Source: an uncultured bacterium (GTDB taxonomy: Bacteria; Bacteroidota; Bacteroidia; Chitinophagales; Chitinophagaceae). From it: a DNA stretch of 34,649 bases. Made by a program: the position numbers and the translations under genes. Below are positions 32,603-34,649 of this stretch, piece by piece (position 1 is the first letter of the stretch; the number at the start of each line of letters is the position of its first letter). The DNA is taken from the NCBI GenBank assembly GCA_903826405.1, contig CAIKEH010000048.1:1-34649 (forward strand), in the 5' to 3' direction. The notes beneath the pieces are model-generated. The model ran no database searches. It was not told the DNA's origin and saw only the letters and a list, made by a program, of their open reading frames with translations.

Positions 32603-33340
32603 ATGAAATATTGGATCTTAATGCTCTGGCTGGCCGCACTGACTATATCTGGTTATACACAGGATAATAAGATCGTGAATGACCCGAATGCCAGGCTGCG
32701 GGCGGTAGAGGGTTTTCACGGGGTGGAGGTGTCCGGCTCGATTGAACTGTACATTTCTCAGGGCAGCGACACCAAATTGGCACTCAGTGCAAAAGATCCT
32801 GCTGATATCGATCTGATAGAAACGGTGGTGGAGGATGGCATACTCCGCATCAGGTACAAGGAAAACAAGAGCTGGCTGTCCAATCAATGGAATACCATGG
32901 GAAGGAAATTCAGAGCATATGTATCATCACCTATGATCGACAGGTTGGGAATTGTCGGTTCAGGCGGGATACTCATCCAGGGTCTGCTGCAGTCGAGTGA
33001 ACTGAATATCGAACTCTCCGGTTCCGGCAATATCGAGGGGGAGTTGCGGGTAGGTAAATTGGAATTGGATCAGAGTGGGTCGGGCAATATCAGATTGAAA
33101 GGCTCTGCAACGGAAGCTGTTTTTGACTGCAGTGGTTCCGGAAATGTATACTGTCCCGATCTGGTCACAGATAACTGTAAGTTTGATATAGCAGGATCAG
33201 GAAATGCCGAGATCACGGCCAACAAAGAGATCTCTGTCAGCATCGCCGGCTCGGGAAATGTGCGGTATAGAGGCGATGCTTCGATTAGGGACATTTCAAC
33301 GGCGGGTTCCGGGAAGTTGAGAAAGGTTAGCGCGTTCTGA
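32603..33340 (+). CDS. Secreted head-GIN (DUF2807) protein, SGSGN-repeat type
   Basis: This 245-residue protein has a signal peptide (about 1-19) and then a putative auto-adhesin head-GIN domain (DUF2807). After FHGVEVSGSIELYISQGSD, the turn SGSGN recurs about every 18 residues (LSGSGNIEG, QSGSGNIRL, CSGSGNVYC, AGSGNAEIT, AGSGNVRYR), with a last AGSGKLR. This is a beta-solenoid: each turn ends in the same Gly-Asn corner. Members are exported and of unclear function. A close paralogue follows after 151 bases. The -7-like sequence AACATTTG ends only two bases before the ATG, with TTTG 17 bases further up, so the transcript may have a very short leader. Confidence 0.9.
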   Translation: MKYWILMLWLAALTISGYTQDNKIVNDPNARLRAVEGFHGVEVSGSIELYISQGSDTKLALSAKDPADIDLIETVVEDGILRIRYKENKSWLSNQWNTMGRKFRAYVSSPMIDRLGIVGSGGILIQGLLQSSELNIELSGSGNIEGELRVGKLELDQSGSGNIRLKGSATEAVFDCSGSGNVYCPDLVTDNCKFDIAGSGNAEITANKEISVSIAGSGNVRYRGDASIRDISTAGSGKLRKVSAF

Positions 33341-33491
33341 AATTCAAAAATGACATCCGAGTATAGTGGTTTTTGATTAGATGATCGGTTGATGTTGTTG
33401 GGCTGTATTTTTATGTTATTTGTTTCCCTCAGAAATAGTTTCGATCGAGGTCGTGGTCAGTAAATCAATTCAAGCAAAAAACAGAAATTTT

Positions 33492-34214
33492 ATGAAGGGG
33501 ATATATGTATTCATGACGGTCTGCCTGTTTTCGATGAGCTTGACTGCTCAGGAAAAGGTTTTCGTGAACGATGCACTGGCTCAGGAAAGAAAAGTTCCTT
33601 CTTTTTCGGAGATATCCGTTGCCAGTTCGATCGATCTTTTTTTGTCTCCCGATGACAAGGAGGTTGTTGTTGTATCCGCAGCCGAACCGGGATACAGGGA
33701 CAGGATCATCACACGTGTGGAAGGGAATCAATTGAAGATCTATTTCGATTACAAGGGATTCGGACATATACCCTTCAATATGAAGATGAAGGCTTATGTG
33801 TCTTTCCGGACCTTGTCCAGGATCATAGCCTCCGGATCGTCGGATGTTTATGTGAATGGGATCATCAAATCGGACAGGTTGCACATTAACCTTAGTGGAT
33901 CCAGTGATTTTCGCGGAGCGGTCGATGTCGGAGATCTGTCTTTTGATCAAAGTGGAAGTTCGGATTCGCAGGTCAGTGGACGTGCGGAGAAACTTGCAGT
34001 GGGAAACAGCGGTGCGAGTGACTTCAAGGGCTTCGCACTTGTAGTGAACTATTGCAAGGTACATGTGTCCGGCTCTTCAGATGTGCAGATCACTGTCAAC
34101 AAGGAAATCTCCGTGGAGGCCAGCGGGGCAAGTGATGTAGAATATAAAGGATCAGCTATGATCAGGGACGTCCAGAGCAGCGGTGCGAGTAGTGTGTCGA
34201 GGAAGGATAGGTGA
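33492..34214 (+). CDS. Secreted head-GIN (DUF2807) protein, SGSSD-repeat type
   Basis: This 240-residue protein starts at the ATG at 33492, which yields a signal peptide (MKGIYVFMTVCLFSMSLTAQ); the longer frame adds a polar leader. It has the same layout as the gene before it: FSEISVASSIDLFLSPDD, then a solenoid whose corners read SGSSD or SGASD (ASGSSDVYV, LSGSSDFRG, QSGSSDSQV, NSGASDFKG, VSGSSDVQI, ASGASDVEY, SSGASSVSR). The corner ends in Asp where the paralogue has Asn, so the whole face of the solenoid changes from neutral to acidic. The two genes look like a tandem duplication that has since diverged. Confidence 0.9.
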   Translation: MKGIYVFMTVCLFSMSLTAQEKVFVNDALAQERKVPSFSEISVASSIDLFLSPDDKEVVVVSAAEPGYRDRIITRVEGNQLKIYFDYKGFGHIPFNMKMKAYVSFRTLSRIIASGSSDVYVNGIIKSDRLHINLSGSSDFRGAVDVGDLSFDQSGSSDSQVSGRAEKLAVGNSGASDFKGFALVVNYCKVHVSGSSDVQITVNKEISVEASGASDVEYKGSAMIRDVQSSGASSVSRKDR

Positions 34215-34354
34215 TTGTTCCCATTCAGGATTTTTTGGATGTATTGAGGTCTTGGAGTCGTCCATTTAATATATGTTCAGCATTAAGCTATCCCTTTCAC
34301 CCAATATTGCCTACCCAAACTATCGCTTTCTGTTTTGGCAACGCTGCTGAAGAA

Positions 34355-34391
34355 AAAAAGTTGGAAAAATGAAATGCAGCGCCCGGGCTGC
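34355..34391 (-). terminator. Terminator after the GIY-YIG/tRNA-like module
   Basis: On the minus strand GCAGC and GCTGC (34391-34376) close a six-base loop, followed by ATTTCATTTTT. It lies 57 bases beyond the GIY-YIG stop codon. Confidence 0.55.
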
Positions 34392-34397
34392 TTTTCT

Positions 34398-34437
34398 TGT
34401 GTAGGGAGGGATCGAACCTCCGTCCGCCTTCGGCGGA
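34398..34437 (-). other. tRNA-like 3' half (variable arm, T-arm and acceptor strand)
   Basis: On the minus strand a perfect stem TCCGCC-GAA-GGCGGA (34437-34423) is followed by GGAGG-TTCGATC-CCTCC (34421-34405), a standard T-arm with its invariant TTC. CTACACA (34404-34398) then sits where the acceptor 3' strand would be. A long extra stem before the T-arm is what class II tRNAs (Leu, Ser) have. The partner strand TGTGTAG and the D- and anticodon arms are missing, so this is a half tRNA. It begins 11 bases after the GIY-YIG stop codon. Confidence 0.6.
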
Positions 34438-34447
34438 TATGAGCCCT

Positions 34448-34649
34448 TCAATCATTATTGGGGTTGATTTTACTCCAGATGAATTGTCTTCCTGCAGCCG
34501 ACTTGAGTTGTTTTTCTCTTGCCATGGCTTCTGCTTTGGAGGGTAAGCTTTCCATGTGCACCAAGGTCCAGGGCCTGAATCGAATGGTCCATCCCTTGGT
34601 GGCCAATTCATTGTGCGACTTTAATCTTTCTTGGAGATTGGAAGTAAAG
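34448..34649 (-). CDS. GIY-YIG family endonuclease, C-terminal 66 residues
   Basis: The frame enters from the right edge and ends at the TGA at 34450-34448. The visible residues include FTSNLQERLKSHNELATKGW, then TIRFRPWTLVHMESLPSKAE, then AMAREKQLKSAAGRQFIWSK. This matches the second half of small single-domain GIY-YIG (UvrC/Slx1-like) proteins, including the catalytic Glu in AREKQLK. The GIY and YIG motifs themselves lie beyond the window. Such proteins are about 80-95 residues, so roughly 15-25 residues are missing. The gene is followed by a tRNA-like half and a hairpin. Its biological role is not known. Confidence 0.85.
   Translation of the reverse strand, partial: FTSNLQERLKSHNELATKGWTIRFRPWTLVHMESLPSKAEAMAREKQLKSAAGRQFIWSKINPNND

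Noticed and set aside
32331-32639. Minus-strand frame of 102 codons before the TonB receptor
   Set aside because: It covers the TPP riboswitch and its leader, which explain the sequence better.
34398-34437. A complete functional tRNA at the right end
   Set aside because: Only the variable stem, T-arm and acceptor-like strand are present. No anticodon arm, D-arm or pairing 5' acceptor strand can be found in the adjoining coding sequence.
34297-34611. Minus-strand frame of 104 codons at the right end
   Set aside because: It is in a different frame from the GIY-YIG protein and translates through the tRNA-like arm and terminator.

Overview
The window looks like a chromosomal segment of a Bacteroidota bacterium, most likely of the Chitinophagaceae type. 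Signs of this are two TonB-dependent receptors with N-terminal carboxypeptidase-regulatory-like domains, many lipoproteins ending their signal in Ser-Cys, a long-form IspH, a divergent LuxC-type acyl-CoA reductase and dicluster ferredoxin, head-GIN (DUF2807) proteins, few Shine-Dalgarno sequences, and promoter-like motifs of the TAnnTTTG class. This assignment is inferred from protein style, not from a database search. No phage, insertion sequence or CRISPR array is visible.

Layout. 1-6100: the end of an unknown lipoprotein gene, a secreted M28 carboxypeptidase, a TonB-dependent receptor and a small membrane-anchored protein of unknown function. 6245-6406: a remnant of a response-regulator gene. 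6439-10040: a run of minus-strand genes (M19 dipeptidase, lipoprotein cyclophilin, left-handed beta-helix acyltransferase, class A beta-lactamase-like hydrolase). 10482-12080: a small secreted protein and a D-2-hydroxyacid dehydrogenase. 12401-12692: tRNA-Asp with two decayed copies of itself behind it. 12833-20923: a housekeeping block of accA-dapA, rnz with a STAS protein, clpC, cmk and ispH. 20932-21287: a striking intergenic region in which two arrays of an 8-bp repeat face each other in inverted orientation around a smaller hairpin and a 9-bp repeat. 21304-24634: a GH13 enzyme, a DinB protein and HtrA/DegP. 24802-29869: the acyl-CoA reductase/ferredoxin pair, an NTF2-like lipoprotein, ddl, a stand-alone PASTA protein, a rhodanese and another lipoprotein. 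29971-32496: a TonB-dependent receptor under a TPP riboswitch, so probably an outer-membrane thiamin importer. 32603-34214: two tandem head-GIN proteins. 34398-34649: the 3' end of a GIY-YIG endonuclease gene followed by what looks like the 3' half of a tRNA.

How the genes fit together. Much of the window serves the cell envelope and nutrient uptake: two outer-membrane importers, secreted peptidases, HtrA and cyclophilin for periplasmic protein quality, and ddl next to a PASTA protein for peptidoglycan. The rest is core metabolism (fatty acid, lysine/peptidoglycan, isoprenoid and nucleotide synthesis) and proteolysis. The features most worth following up are the inverted 8-bp arrays, the GIY-YIG/tRNA-like module, the TPP riboswitch with its start-codon-blocking stem, and the decayed tRNA-Asp array.
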